In this document: in pieces, positions 8,473 through 17,071 of the stretch | How the letters are laid out: each line of letters begins with the position of its first letter | Numbering within the stretch: position 1 is the stretch's first letter | Notes under the pieces: generated by a model | Database searches by the model: none | Told to the model about the DNA's origin: nothing | Seen by the model: only the letters and a program-made list of their open reading frames with translations | Made by a program: the position numbers and the translations under genes | Origin: Prolixibacteraceae bacterium UBA1413 | Lineage (GTDB): Bacteria; Bacteroidota; Bacteroidia; Bacteroidales; Prolixibacteraceae | Assembly (NCBI GenBank): GCA_002304925.1 | Contig: DBPT01000021.1 | Coordinates: forward strand, 71,621 to 100,769 | DNA: 29,149 nucleotides | Direction: 5' to 3'

Positions 8473-9318
8473 TTAACCAGTAGAATCAGGATTCAGACGC
8501 TTAATACTCCTATTGTCACATAATGATTTCATTTGGATTATTGCAATTTTGTTAAGTTGTAGTAATCGCTCATTCTGTTCCAATTCCTGGCGGATCATAA
8601 CAGCATTAATGCTTTCCATGTTGGACAGCACTACCAGTTGTTCAATTGTAGCCTGATCACGGATATTCCCTTCGGCATCAGGGTTTTCGTCCCTCCACCG
8701 CCTGGCTGTTTTTCCAAACAATGCCATGTTTAAGATATCAGCTTCGTTTGCATATATCCCGGTGATTTCTTCTTTTGTTAAAAGATTAGGGATAATATTC
8801 TCTTTAATGGCATCGGTGTGAATGCGATAATTAATCTTTGCGAGGGTACGTTGGATATTCCATTCCAGTTTTAAACGGTTGTTTTCATCTTCCTTCAGCC
8901 TTTGGAACTCTTTGATCAGAAAAAGTTTGAAAACAGGGCTAATTGCAGAGCAAAACTCAAATGCTATATCCTTGTGTGCAAATGTTCCTCCATATTTGCC
9001 ATGCTTTACATAAATTCCAGTAGCATTTGTAGTTTCTACCCATTGCCCGGGACTTAATACAAAGCTGGGTAATCCAGCCTTCATTTTAAAGTGGTCGAAT
9101 TCGACCACTTTAAAATTGGGATTATATAATTGCTCCCATGTTCCCAAGAACTCAAGTGTTGTTCTGCTTCTAATCCAATTCTTAATAATATCAGCCGCTC
9201 TGGAATCTCCCTCTTTAGATTTGGCAATATCAGTTATGCTAATATAATCATTATCCTGCGAGGAAACCACACTTATATTTACGTTCTGAACTTGCATTAT
9301 CTTAATTTTGCTTTTCAT
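8473..9318 (-). CDS. KilA-N domain protein
   Basis: The 281-residue protein has an N-terminal KilA-N DNA-binding domain (about residues 10-125), including IKNWIRSRTTLEFLGTWEQ and GKYGGTFAHKDIAFEF, followed by a helical C-terminal region. KilA-N domains occur in phage and large-virus regulators and antirepressors, and as solitary chromosomal genes in Bacteroidota. The open frame extends upstream to 9654, but those codons overlap the aldehyde dehydrogenase gene in another frame, so the ATG at 9318 is chosen. The gene looks complete and is visibly more AT-rich than the metabolic genes on both sides, suggesting transfer. It sits 34 bp downstream of the aldehyde dehydrogenase stop on the same strand and could be co-transcribed. 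A role in regulating lysine catabolism is possible but unsupported. Confidence 0.88.
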   Translation of the reverse strand: MKSKIKIMQVQNVNISVVSSQDNDYISITDIAKSKEGDSRAADIIKNWIRSRTTLEFLGTWEQLYNPNFKVVEFDHFKMKAGLPSFVLSPGQWVETTNATGIYVKHGKYGGTFAHKDIAFEFCSAISPVFKLFLIKEFQRLKEDENNRLKLEWNIQRTLAKINYRIHTDAIKENIIPNLLTKEEITGIYANEADILNMALFGKTARRWRDENPDAEGNIRDQATIEQLVVLSNMESINAVMIRQELEQNERLLQLNKIAIIQMKSLCDNRSIKRLNPDSTG

Positions 9319-9352
9319 AGTAGTATGATTTCTTCGAATGATTGTGAGTAGT

Positions 9353-10894
9353 TTAAATGTCAAACTTAATCCCCTGTGCCAGAGGTAAATCCGTACTGTA
9401 GTTGATGGTGTTGGTCTGGCGGCGCATGTAAGCTTTCCAGGCGTCGGACCCCGATTCGCGGCCGCCGCCGGTATCTTTTTCCCCACCGAACGCGCCCCCG
9501 ATTTCGGCGCCGGATGTGCCGATGTTGACATTGGCGATGCCGCAGTCGGAGCCTGCCCCCGAGAGGAACTGCTCGGCTTCCAGGAGGTCGGTGGTGAAAA
9601 TGGCCGACGAGAGTCCCTGGGGCACGGCATTGTGGAGGGCAATGGCCTCGTCAAGGGTTTTGTACCTGATCAGGTAAAGCAGGGGGGCAAAGGTCTCCTC
9701 CTGCACAATGGCATAATGATTTTCCACTTCGGCGATAGCCGGAACCACGTAGCATCCCGAGGAGAAGGCTTCACCGGTCAGCTCTTCTCCTCCGCAGAGG
9801 ATTTTGCCACCTTCGGCTTTCACCCGGGCCAAAGCTTCAAGGTAGCTCTTCTTCGCCCCGCAGTCGATCAGCGGGCCTACATGGGTGGAGGGGTCGAGCG
9901 GATGACCTATTTTCAGGCTTCTATAGGCGTTGACCAGCTTCTGGCTGAACTCATCGAAGAGCGACTCGTGGAGGATGATCCTCCGGGTGGAGGTACACCG
10001 TTGTCCGCAGGTGCCCACGGCCCCGAAGATGACGGCGCGCAGGGCCAGTTCCGGGTTGGCCTTGGGGGTGATGATAATGGCGTTGTTGCCGCCCAGTTCC
10101 AGGATCGACTTGCCCAGCCGTTCGCCGATGAGCCGTCCGGCTTTTTTGCCGGTTTTCGTCGATCCGGTGAAGGAGATCAAGGGGATGCGGGGGTCGGAGA
10201 ACATGTCGTCGCCCAGGTATTTCGAACTGGTGGCCACCAGGTTGAGAACCCCCTCGGGGACGTTATTCTCACGCAACACGGAGGCCACGATCTTGTGGAC
10301 GGCAATGGCGCAAAGCAGTACCTTGGAGGAGGGTTTCCAGAGTACCACATCACCGGCGATCAGGGCGATCATGGCGTTCCAGGCCCATACGGCCACCGGG
10401 AAGTTGAAGGCCGATACCACGCCGACGAGCCCCAGGGGATGGTACTGGTCGTACATACGGTGCCCCGGGCGTTCGCTCTGCATGGTGAAGCCGTAAAGCT
10501 GGCGCGACTGGCCGACCGCGAAGTCGCAGATGTCGATCATCTCCTGCACTTCGCCCAGCCCTTCCTGGTAGATCTTGCCCATTTCATAGCTCACCAGCCG
10601 GCCCAAAGGCTCCTTGTATTTCCGGAGTTCGAGGCCGATCTGGCGAACCACCTCGCCCCGGCGCGGGGCAGGGACCTTCCGCCATTCGGTGAAAGCCCGG
10701 AGAGCCAGTTCCACCGTTTTGTTGTAATCGTCTAAGGTGGCCTGCCTGATGGAGGCGATCTCCTTTCCGTCGGCAGGCGAACAGGAGGTCAGCAGATCGC
10801 CGGCGCACTCCTGCCAGGTTGTGCCGGTACACAATCCGGGATTGACCTTTTCAATGCCCAGTTGGGCTAAAACTTCTGAAAAATCGGTATGCAT
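9353..10894 (-). CDS. Alpha-aminoadipic semialdehyde dehydrogenase (ALDH7 family)
   Basis: The 513-residue protein is a full-length aldehyde dehydrogenase with catalytic Cys300 (GTCGQRCTSTRR) and general-base Glu266 in ELGGNN. Its C-terminus contains GGGRESGSDAWKAYMRR and TINYSTDLPLAQGIKF, which closely resembles human ALDH7A1 (antiquitin). ALDH7 enzymes oxidise 2-aminoadipate 6-semialdehyde, or its cyclic form piperideine-6-carboxylate, to 2-aminoadipate with NAD+. This is the third lysine-degradation step and follows the two saccharopine enzymes encoded nearby. The oxidation is effectively irreversible, which argues that the cluster works in the catabolic direction. The ATG at 10894 gives a normal family N-terminus and lies about 20 bp from a set of 28-bp tandem repeats. 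Confidence 0.93.
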   Translation of the reverse strand: MHTDFSEVLAQLGIEKVNPGLCTGTTWQECAGDLLTSCSPADGKEIASIRQATLDDYNKTVELALRAFTEWRKVPAPRRGEVVRQIGLELRKYKEPLGRLVSYEMGKIYQEGLGEVQEMIDICDFAVGQSRQLYGFTMQSERPGHRMYDQYHPLGLVGVVSAFNFPVAVWAWNAMIALIAGDVVLWKPSSKVLLCAIAVHKIVASVLRENNVPEGVLNLVATSSKYLGDDMFSDPRIPLISFTGSTKTGKKAGRLIGERLGKSILELGGNNAIIITPKANPELALRAVIFGAVGTCGQRCTSTRRIILHESLFDEFSQKLVNAYRSLKIGHPLDPSTHVGPLIDCGAKKSYLEALARVKAEGGKILCGGEELTGEAFSSGCYVVPAIAEVENHYAIVQEETFAPLLYLIRYKTLDEAIALHNAVPQGLSSAIFTTDLLEAEQFLSGAGSDCGIANVNIGTSGAEIGGAFGGEKDTGGGRESGSDAWKAYMRRQTNTINYSTDLPLAQGIKFDI

Positions 10895-10912
10895 AGTATA
10901 ATGTTTTAGTTG

Positions 10913-10996
10913 ATAGGCTGAAATATTGTCAAATTAGTGGATAAACTGAAATATCATCGAATTAGTGGATAAACTGGAATATCGTCAAATTAGTGG
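10913..10996. repeat. Three tandem 28-bp repeats upstream of the ALDH7 gene
   Basis: Three contiguous copies (10913-10940, 10941-10968, 10969-10996) share the pattern ATAAACTGAAATAT...AATTAGTGG with few mismatches; a partial fourth copy follows. They fill the gap between the first dehydratase stop and the ALDH7 start. There are no spacers, so this is not a CRISPR array. On the minus strand two copies read TAATTTG, close to but one base short of the Bacteroidota -7 box. They could bind a regulator repeatedly or simply be a minisatellite. Confidence 0.85.
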
Positions 10997-11009
10997 ATAT
11001 TTCAGCATG

Positions 11010-12788
11010 TCACGGAGTTTCTTGGCCATTGAGCGCTTTAACCAGTCCCCCTTTTTCAAGGATCTCCATCAGTTTCACCGGGAGGGGATCGAATCGGAAT
11101 TCCTGACCGGCGATAGTGACCACTCCCTCCCTGAGGCTGACGGTGACCCGTGCGCCGGGGTAGTATGCCTTGACGGCCTCCGGAAGGACCAGCAGGGGCA
11201 ATCCCTGGTTGATGGCAGAGCGGAAGAAGATGCGGTTCACCGACTTGGCAATGACCGCCTGCACTCCCGCATAAGCGAGTCCAACTGCCGGGTGTTCGCG
11301 GGAGCTTCCGCAGCCGAAATTCTCCCCTGTGATCACAATATCGCTATTCTTGACACTGTCTGCAAATGCCGGGTCGAATCCCTTGAAGAGGTGGGGAAGA
11401 ATTTTTTCTGGTTCCGAGCTGTTGATTTCGTAGGTGAGGTTGCCGGCGAACATCTGGTCGGTGTTGAGGTTGTCGGCGTCGGTATAATTCCACACCCCGT
11501 CATGGCGGCGGTTGTCTCCGGGGGCGATGGTGACGGTTGGGGCCGTTTTCTTGCCATGGGGAAAGTGGTGATTACCCGGGGAGGAAGATGTGATTTGTCC
11601 GGCCAGGGCTGAGAAGGCTACCGTGGCCGGGGAGGCCAGGTAGACGACGGCGTTTTTATTGCCCATGCGGCCCAGGAAGTTGCGGTTGGCGGTGGAGAGG
11701 ACGGTGGTGCCGTCGGCGGGGATCCCCTGGCCAGTGCCCAGACAGGGGCCACAGGAGGGGGTGAGGATAGATGCACCTGCCTCAAGAAAAATTGTGGCGA
11801 GGCCACTTCTGATGGCTTCCAGGTAAATTTCCCGCGAGGCGGGGATCACCTGGAGCTGGACGCCGGGGGCTATTTTCTTTCCCCGCAGAATTTCGGCAGC
11901 CACCTGCAGATCGCTCAGCCTGCCATTGGTGCAGGTGCCGATCAGGGCCTGCTGGATGGGCGTACCCGCCACTTCATCGACGGCCTTGACGTTGTCGACA
12001 TGGTGGGGGGCAGCGACCACCGGAAAGAGGGAACCCAGGTCGAGGGTGATCTCCTTCACATAGCGGGCATCTTCGTCGGCCCATACTCCCGCGAATTCTT
12101 CTCCAAGAAAATCGCGAAGGATCCTGTCGGGTGGGAAGGCGGCATTTTTGGCGCCCATTTCGGAGGCTAAGTTGGCGATGGTCATCCGGTCGTCGACGGT
12201 AAGGGTAGCCACCCCGTCGCCGTGGAATTCCACCGAGAGGTAATCGGCGCCTTCGGCGGTGATCCTGCCGATGAGGTACAGGGCGATGTCCTTGGCAAAG
12301 ACCCCGTGGGGCAACGATCCAGAGAGGGTGACCTTCATGGAGCCGGGCACCCGGAACCAGGTCTCCCCGGTTTTCCAAATGCCCGCGGTTTCGGTGCGGT
12401 CGATACCGGCGGCAAAGGCGTTCAGAGCTCCAGCGGTACAGGTATGGCTGTCGCTACCCACCACGATCATTCCCGGACGGGCGTACCGGCTCATCAATTG
12501 GTGGCAGATCCCCTCCCCGGCGTCGTGGAACCGCGTAACCCCGGTCGCCCCGACGAATTGCCTGATCTGGTGGTAGTCGTTGGCCAGCTTGGCGTTGGTG
12601 GGCGGGGCATTGTGGTCGAGAACGATCACCAGCCGCGAGGGATCGAACGGGTTGTTCCCCTTCATCTTGCGGAAGATCTTTTCGATGCTGGCGGTATTGT
12701 CGTGCGACAGCACCAGGTCGGGCTTACGGAACACGATGGCTCCCTCCGGCGCCCCCAGTACCTTTTCTGCAAATGTCTTTCCACTCAT
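11010..12788 (-). CDS. Fused LeuC-LeuD-like hydro-lyase, candidate homocitrate/homoaconitate dehydratase
   Basis: The 592-residue protein joins a LeuC/aconitase-like iron-sulfur domain (about 1-415) to a LeuD-like swivel domain (about 430-592). 4Fe-4S cysteines are visible in GTCTNGR (about residue 285) and SCGPC (about 343-347). The swivel loop GENFGCGSSREHP (about 486-498) has the canonical catalytic serine and arginine. Relatives are aconitase, isopropylmalate isomerase and homoaconitase. No leucine genes are nearby; a second paralog, an isocitrate-type dehydrogenase and a citrate lyase are. I therefore infer that it interconverts homocitrate, homoaconitate or homoisocitrate, but citrate/isocitrate cannot be excluded. 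The ATG at 12788 gives a normal family start. Confidence 0.85.
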   Translation of the reverse strand: MSGKTFAEKVLGAPEGAIVFRKPDLVLSHDNTASIEKIFRKMKGNNPFDPSRLVIVLDHNAPPTNAKLANDYHQIRQFVGATGVTRFHDAGEGICHQLMSRYARPGMIVVGSDSHTCTAGALNAFAAGIDRTETAGIWKTGETWFRVPGSMKVTLSGSLPHGVFAKDIALYLIGRITAEGADYLSVEFHGDGVATLTVDDRMTIANLASEMGAKNAAFPPDRILRDFLGEEFAGVWADEDARYVKEITLDLGSLFPVVAAPHHVDNVKAVDEVAGTPIQQALIGTCTNGRLSDLQVAAEILRGKKIAPGVQLQVIPASREIYLEAIRSGLATIFLEAGASILTPSCGPCLGTGQGIPADGTTVLSTANRNFLGRMGNKNAVVYLASPATVAFSALAGQITSSSPGNHHFPHGKKTAPTVTIAPGDNRRHDGVWNYTDADNLNTDQMFAGNLTYEINSSEPEKILPHLFKGFDPAFADSVKNSDIVITGENFGCGSSREHPAVGLAYAGVQAVIAKSVNRIFFRSAINQGLPLLVLPEAVKAYYPGARVTVSLREGVVTIAGQEFRFDPLPVKLMEILEKGGLVKALNGQETP

Positions 12789-12850
12789 GTTTTAAAGAGT
12801 TTATTATTAGTATTCGTAATGGTGCATTGTTGGCGTTTTGCTGTTAATTG

Positions 12851-13468
12851 TCAAAACATGAGTCCAATCGAAAAGGTAATTGACTCTCTTTTCAAATAAA
12901 ACCAACGGTAAGTTTCTGCCGCAGGATTCAAAGAGGTCATATCCGTTGATTGCCATGTCCATTCTTTGTTGTTAAAATAATTATAACCTATTTTGGTAAT
13001 TAAGCATGTTTTTCTCCAGACAAAGAATTTATACCCAACTCCGCCGTCAAACAAATTTCCACCTTCCTGAGCCTGAGAGGAAAAAACTATTGTTTTTCCA
13101 AAATCAAAGAAAACAAAAGGTGTATTTTTCGCATCTTGAAGATACCCTCTTAAATCAAGGAATAATGGTAATGTGTTTGCTCCTGGGCATTCATAACGGT
13201 CAGCTCCAAAACCAATTCCTGCAGATAAATGAGGATTTAGAAAATATCCTGTAACTAGTCTCAGACTTTTTGCATAAGCATCGCTGCCTGAAATACCACT
13301 TGGGTAGTCAGTAGAAAGGTCTAATCCTTTGTAGATTCCTAATTCGACAATTGAAAAGAACTTTTTGTTTTTCTTATCATCCTCGTTTCCAAAATTTGAA
13401 GAATAAGAAATTCTATAAAATAGAAGAAAGACAACAATCAATTCAAATTTTAACCAACTCATAATCAT
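12851..13468 (-). CDS. Small outer-membrane beta-barrel-like protein
   Basis: From the ATG at 13468 (or the ATG at 13462) the protein has about 205 residues. It has a hydrophobic signal-peptide-like start (SWLKFELIVVFLLFYRISYSS) and then alternating aromatic/hydrophobic strands, ending in FSIGLMF with a terminal phenylalanine, as in outer-membrane barrels. The open frame continues further upstream to 13624, but that extension overlaps the second dehydratase gene and lacks a sensible N-terminus. The gene is more AT-rich than the dehydratase genes on both sides, so it may be an insertion. I do not recognise a specific family, and the link to the surrounding pathway is unclear. Confidence 0.6.
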   Translation of the reverse strand: MIMSWLKFELIVVFLLFYRISYSSNFGNEDDKKNKKFFSIVELGIYKGLDLSTDYPSGISGSDAYAKSLRLVTGYFLNPHLSAGIGFGADRYECPGANTLPLFLDLRGYLQDAKNTPFVFFDFGKTIVFSSQAQEGGNLFDGGVGYKFFVWRKTCLITKIGYNYFNNKEWTWQSTDMTSLNPAAETYRWFYLKRESITFSIGLMF

Positions 13469-13571
13469 TAATTTTCGCAGTTCTACAGTACTCCTTTCCA
13501 TTCTTAACCATTTCCAGCACAACCGTAAACAGAAGCACTTTTGATTTCGTACTTTTCCGCAGCAGGCTGAA

Positions 13572-15470
13572 TCAGTCCCTGACTTGAAGTAAATCTCCTG
13601 CCTGGTAAATCTGCATCTGCACACCGGAGAAGGGATTCAGCCCGATCGTTCTGCCGTTTTCCAGGTTGGTGAGCGTACTTTTCTCCAGGTCCACCGCCAC
13701 GCGGTCACGCTGTTTCAGATCAAGCGGCGAGAGGTCGTCACAGGTGAGGATGGGAAATCCGGCGTTGATGGCGTTTCGTTCATAGATGGCCCCGAAGGAG
13801 CGGGCGATGATAGCCTGGTTGCCTAAGGCACGAAAGCAGTCGACGGCCTGCTGGCGGGAACTTCCGGCCCCGAAATTGCTCCCCGTAAGGATGATATCGC
13901 CCGGTTCAGAGCGGGAGGCGTAATCTTCCCACCCCTTCAGGTTGCCGAAGGCATGGGCCCCCATTTCGGCCGGCTCGGTGATGGCCAGGTGGCGGTTGTG
14001 GAAAATCATGTCGGTGTCGATGTTGTCTTCCATCACCAGCCAGACCTTTCCCTCGAGAAGGGTAGGTTTGTTATTCTCTCCTTCGGAATCAGCAGAGTGG
14101 CTCGCGGGTGATGCGAAAGTTCCTGAAACCTTCTCTTCTGTGCCTCCGGAAGAAGTGGCTTTGTCTGTGTCCGGAGCGACGCCCGGGTGGGCAGCTTCCG
14201 TCGGACCGGTTCCAAAGAGAAGGGGTTTTTCAGGGATTTCCGCGGCGGTGGTGATAAAACCGGCGATGGCGGAGGCGGCAGCCGTGGCAGGTGAGGCCAG
14301 GAAGACCTCTCCCTTGCCCTGCTTGCCGGCGAAGTTGCGGTTCCCGGTGCTGATGGTCACCTCACCCGGACCGTTTTGTCCCACCTGTCCCGAGGCGCAG
14401 CCGGCACACCCGGCATTGCTCACCAGGGCGCCGCTCTCCTTGAAGATGGCTAACAACCCCTCTTCGAGACAGGCGTTCCAGATCTCGTCGGTGGAGGGGA
14501 CGATCTTGAGGACCACCCCCGGGGCCACCTTCCTTCCTTTGAGGAGGGACGCCGCCAGGCGCAGGTCTTCCAGACGGCCGTTGGTGCAACTGCCGATAAA
14601 GGCCGAATCGATCTTACGGCCTTGGACCGCTTGTACCGGAACCACATCGTGCGGTTTCCCGGGAAGGGAGAGCGCCGGGAAGAACTCCGCCAGGTCGAGG
14701 GTATAGCTTTTTTCGTAGCCTGCTTCCGGGTCGGGGAAAACGGGAGAGAATTCCCGTCCCGATCGCTGGAAGCAATAGCTGAGGATCTCCTCGCTGGGGG
14801 TGAAGAAGAGGGCGATGGCGCCCATTTCGGTAGCCATCGAGGAGATGGTGATTCGTTCGTCAAGGGTCAGCCGGTCGGCCTCCTCCCCGTCAATTTCCAC
14901 GGAATAGCCCAGGAGGGAGTTGGCTCCAAAGCGGTGGAGGAGGTTAAGGACGATGTCCTTGGCAAGGAGGCCTTCGGGCCGTTTCCCGGAAAGGGTGATC
15001 TTCACGGAGGGGGGTACCTTGAACCAGACGGCTCCCCGCGACCAGACGGCAGCGATGTCGCGGTCGCCCATGCCCTGGCCGAAGCAGCCGATGGCCCCCA
15101 GGATGTTGGCATGGGAATCGGTCGACACCAGCGTATCGCCCGGGAGGGCCAGGCCCTGGTCGATGGCCAGGTGGGTGCCAATGCCGCTGTTGAGATCATA
15201 AACAGGAATCTTATGCTCGCGGGCAAAAAGGCGGCAGCTCTGCTGGTTGGCGGCATATTTCTGGTCCGATCCCGTGGGATTGCAGTCGAAGGTAAACCAG
15301 GTCTTCGTGGAGTCGGCGATCCGCAGGTTGTTGTCAACCAGGTTTTTCACCACGTTGGCGCCCCCGAAATCGCGGGCCAGTCGCACATCGATGTGCACGT
15401 CCACGATTTCTCCCGGCAGCACACTCTCCCGTCCGCTGTGCCGGGCAATAATCTTTTCTATGATGGTCAT
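13572..15470 (-). CDS. Second fused LeuC-LeuD-like hydro-lyase, candidate homoaconitase
   Basis: The 632-residue protein has an aconitase-like catalytic domain (about 1-410), a low-complexity linker rich in S, T, G and E (about 415-470) and a LeuD-like swivel domain starting near DNIDTDMIF (about 479). Cluster cysteines are in GSCTNGR (about 292) and CAGC (about 353-356). The swivel loop reads GSNFGAGSSRQQA (about 527-539), keeping SSR but with Ala where most LeuD proteins have Cys and Gln for Glu. From memory, fungal Lys4 homoaconitase has NFGTGSSREQA there, which is closer to this paralog than to the first. Two different dehydratases fit a two-stage homocitrate/homoisocitrate isomerisation. 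It is read toward the first dehydratase, with a small barrel gene between. Confidence 0.83.
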   Translation of the reverse strand: MTIIEKIIARHSGRESVLPGEIVDVHIDVRLARDFGGANVVKNLVDNNLRIADSTKTWFTFDCNPTGSDQKYAANQQSCRLFAREHKIPVYDLNSGIGTHLAIDQGLALPGDTLVSTDSHANILGAIGCFGQGMGDRDIAAVWSRGAVWFKVPPSVKITLSGKRPEGLLAKDIVLNLLHRFGANSLLGYSVEIDGEEADRLTLDERITISSMATEMGAIALFFTPSEEILSYCFQRSGREFSPVFPDPEAGYEKSYTLDLAEFFPALSLPGKPHDVVPVQAVQGRKIDSAFIGSCTNGRLEDLRLAASLLKGRKVAPGVVLKIVPSTDEIWNACLEEGLLAIFKESGALVSNAGCAGCASGQVGQNGPGEVTISTGNRNFAGKQGKGEVFLASPATAAASAIAGFITTAAEIPEKPLLFGTGPTEAAHPGVAPDTDKATSSGGTEEKVSGTFASPASHSADSEGENNKPTLLEGKVWLVMEDNIDTDMIFHNRHLAITEPAEMGAHAFGNLKGWEDYASRSEPGDIILTGSNFGAGSSRQQAVDCFRALGNQAIIARSFGAIYERNAINAGFPILTCDDLSPLDLKQRDRVAVDLEKSTLTNLENGRTIGLNPFSGVQMQIYQAGDLLQVRD

Positions 15471-15500
15471 ATCTGCTTAATTTAATGCACGATCAGAATC

Positions 15501-15532
15501 TGCTGTTTGAAAGTGGTATCCACTTTTCAGCA
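15501..15532. promoter_or_regulatory. Interrupted palindrome upstream of the second dehydratase
   Basis: Nested arms TGCTG/CAGCA and AAAGTGG/CCACTTT surround a TAT centre, about 31 bp upstream of the dehydratase ATG at 15470. In this divergent region (15471-15696) it is the only strong symmetric element. It could be an operator for the minus-strand gene or a leader hairpin. Confidence 0.45.
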
Positions 15533-15696
15533 AGTGAAGATAATAATAATCTTCCTGTTAATTTGTAAAAGGAAAATATACTAATTTTACCTGTGATTTC
15601 GTTTTTTGCAACACACAAAATCTTAAAAATGGAGGTGAACCCCCTGCGAAGTAACCTTTCTTTTTTTAGTGATACATTTTTGTTAAATGAAGGTTT

Positions 15697-16218
15697 ATGA
15701 AGAAAGCATTTTTACTATTGTCACTAATTTTGATTTGTTCTTTTAACCTGCATTCGCAAGTAGAAAAAAGAAGTTTTGTTTTGGGCGCCAACCTTATGTA
15801 CCGGCATATCGAGCCTTGGGGATATTCCTACTTTTATCCCAGGCTCACTTTTGAATACTGCCTGACCAGGGTATCTTCTTTTGAATTTCTGGCAGAATAT
15901 CAAGATTACAAAATCGAGGGCAGAAGAGCGCTCAGTTTTCCACTGAGCGCCGGATACAAAATGAACATCATTCCATGGATCACCAAAAACGAAAATCTCA
16001 CCGACAGGCTTAAGGTTTACGCGGCGCTGCGCTATACCTTTTTGCCTTCTGCTGCCAACCCCGAAAAACCCTTTGAAAAATTTTATGTGTTCCACAAAAT
16101 CAGGTTTGCTCCCGGTGCGGAGTACTATTTCAGCAAAAGATGGGGCGCCCATGCGGAAATGGTTTTCGGGAAAAACATGAAAACCACGATGGGACTGGGA
16201 ATCAGATACCGGTTTTAA
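15697..16218 (+). CDS. Outer-membrane beta-barrel-like protein
   Basis: The 173-residue protein has a clear signal peptide (MKKAFLLLSLILICSFNLHS, cleavage near residue 20). About eight predicted amphipathic beta strands follow, rich in Tyr and Phe, ending in GLGIRYRF with a terminal phenylalanine as expected for insertion by the BAM machinery. It probably forms a small outer-membrane barrel. It is the first gene of a plus-strand trio; its TAA ends one base before the ATG of the DUF4249 lipoprotein, so the genes are almost certainly co-transcribed. No family-specific function can be assigned. Confidence 0.75.
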   Translation: MKKAFLLLSLILICSFNLHSQVEKRSFVLGANLMYRHIEPWGYSYFYPRLTFEYCLTRVSSFEFLAEYQDYKIEGRRALSFPLSAGYKMNIIPWITKNENLTDRLKVYAALRYTFLPSAANPEKPFEKFYVFHKIRFAPGAEYYFSKRWGAHAEMVFGKNMKTTMGLGIRYRF

Positions 16219-16219
16219 T

Positions 16220-17071
16220 ATGAACCGGTTTTTCCTGCTCCTGGGGCTGGCGCTCCTCACTTCCTGTCTGCAGAAAGTGGACATGGAGGTGGAACAAATC
16301 CCGCATCAATTAGTGGTCAACTGCTTTTTTACCGAAGGGGAAGCTTTCAGGGTACATGTGAGCAGGCTGGCTGCCTATACCGACCTTAGCGACCGCAACA
16401 TCCCGAATGCACGCGTAACGATTTCCGCGAACGGGAAGAGCTTAGGAACGCTTACCTACCTGGAAAAGGGAGTTTACCGCAATCCAGCCATCCTGCCCCA
16501 ACCCGGGAAGCTGTATCAGCTCACGGTGGAAGTGGAAGGTTATCCGAAGGCCACTGCACAGGATTCCCTCCCTCATCCCGTTTTCATTGATTCAGTAACC
16601 TATACGCCGAAAGCCGGGAAATATGACGACGGGCTTGATTATAACCAATTTTCTGTCTGGTTCCGGGATATTCCGGGAAAAACGTGGTATTCCATCGTAA
16701 TTATTCCTTACGATATCTTTTCCTCAGATCCTGTAATTGCTGCCGAGGGGATGACAGGAGAAGATTTTGTTTCCTGGTTTGCTTTCTCCGATACCCTGTT
16801 CAGCAACCAGTTTTATGGTTTGAAAATAAATGTGGGTGATTATTACAGGGATGTGGATAATTGTAAGATTTTGCTGACATCGGGAACTTATCACTATTAC
16901 CAATACCTGAAAAGGTTGTTGAAGCATGATTCGTACAGTTGGGAGGATCCATTCAAACCTTACTATCCGGTTCCCCTTTACTCAAACGTGAAAGACGGAC
17001 TGGGTGTTTTTGCCGGTTTTCGGTGCCGGCCTTACAATCTGGACATTTCTAACCCGGACTCTGATGAATAA
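16220..17071 (+). CDS. DUF4249-like lipoprotein, partner of a TonB-dependent receptor
   Basis: The 283-residue protein has a lipoprotein signal peptide ending in the lipobox LTSC (residues 13-16), followed by a beta-rich extracytoplasmic region. Its position directly before a TonB-dependent receptor, lipoprotein signal and early sequence (VEQIPHQLVVNCFFTEGEAF) fit the DUF4249 family of Bacteroidota. These are regularly encoded beside carboxypeptidase-like-domain TonB receptors and are thought to act as surface or periplasmic partners. The stop overlaps the receptor's ATG by 8 bp, which suggests translational coupling. The transported ligand is unknown. Confidence 0.78.
   Translation: MNRFFLLLGLALLTSCLQKVDMEVEQIPHQLVVNCFFTEGEAFRVHVSRLAAYTDLSDRNIPNARVTISANGKSLGTLTYLEKGVYRNPAILPQPGKLYQLTVEVEGYPKATAQDSLPHPVFIDSVTYTPKAGKYDDGLDYNQFSVWFRDIPGKTWYSIVIIPYDIFSSDPVIAAEGMTGEDFVSWFAFSDTLFSNQFYGLKINVGDYYRDVDNCKILLTSGTYHYYQYLKRLLKHDSYSWEDPFKPYYPVPLYSNVKDGLGVFAGFRCRPYNLDISNPDSDE

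Noticed and set aside
9319..9654. N-terminal extension of the KilA-N protein to 9654
   Set aside because: The extension overlaps the ALDH7 coding region in another frame and has low-complexity P/S/R-rich composition typical of an antisense-frame artefact.
9632..10735. 367-residue plus-strand open frame
   Set aside because: It is antisense to the ALDH7 gene, whose catalytic motifs are intact; no domain is recognisable in the antisense frame.
10913..10996. CRISPR array
   Set aside because: The 28-bp units are directly contiguous, with no spacers, and no cas genes are near.
13469..13624. Upstream extension of the small barrel gene
   Set aside because: The extra Cys- and Arg-rich residues precede an obvious signal peptide and overlap the dehydratase gene, so the start at 13468 or 13462 is preferred.
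5673..15470. Reading the cluster as lysine biosynthesis by the aminoadipate pathway
   Set aside because: There is no homocitrate synthase and no aminoadipate reductase. An ALDH7 dehydrogenase catalyses an effectively irreversible oxidation of the semialdehyde, and a lyase rather than a synthase closes the pathway.
14622..15485. 287-residue plus-strand open frame
   Set aside because: It is antisense to the second dehydratase and has no recognisable features.
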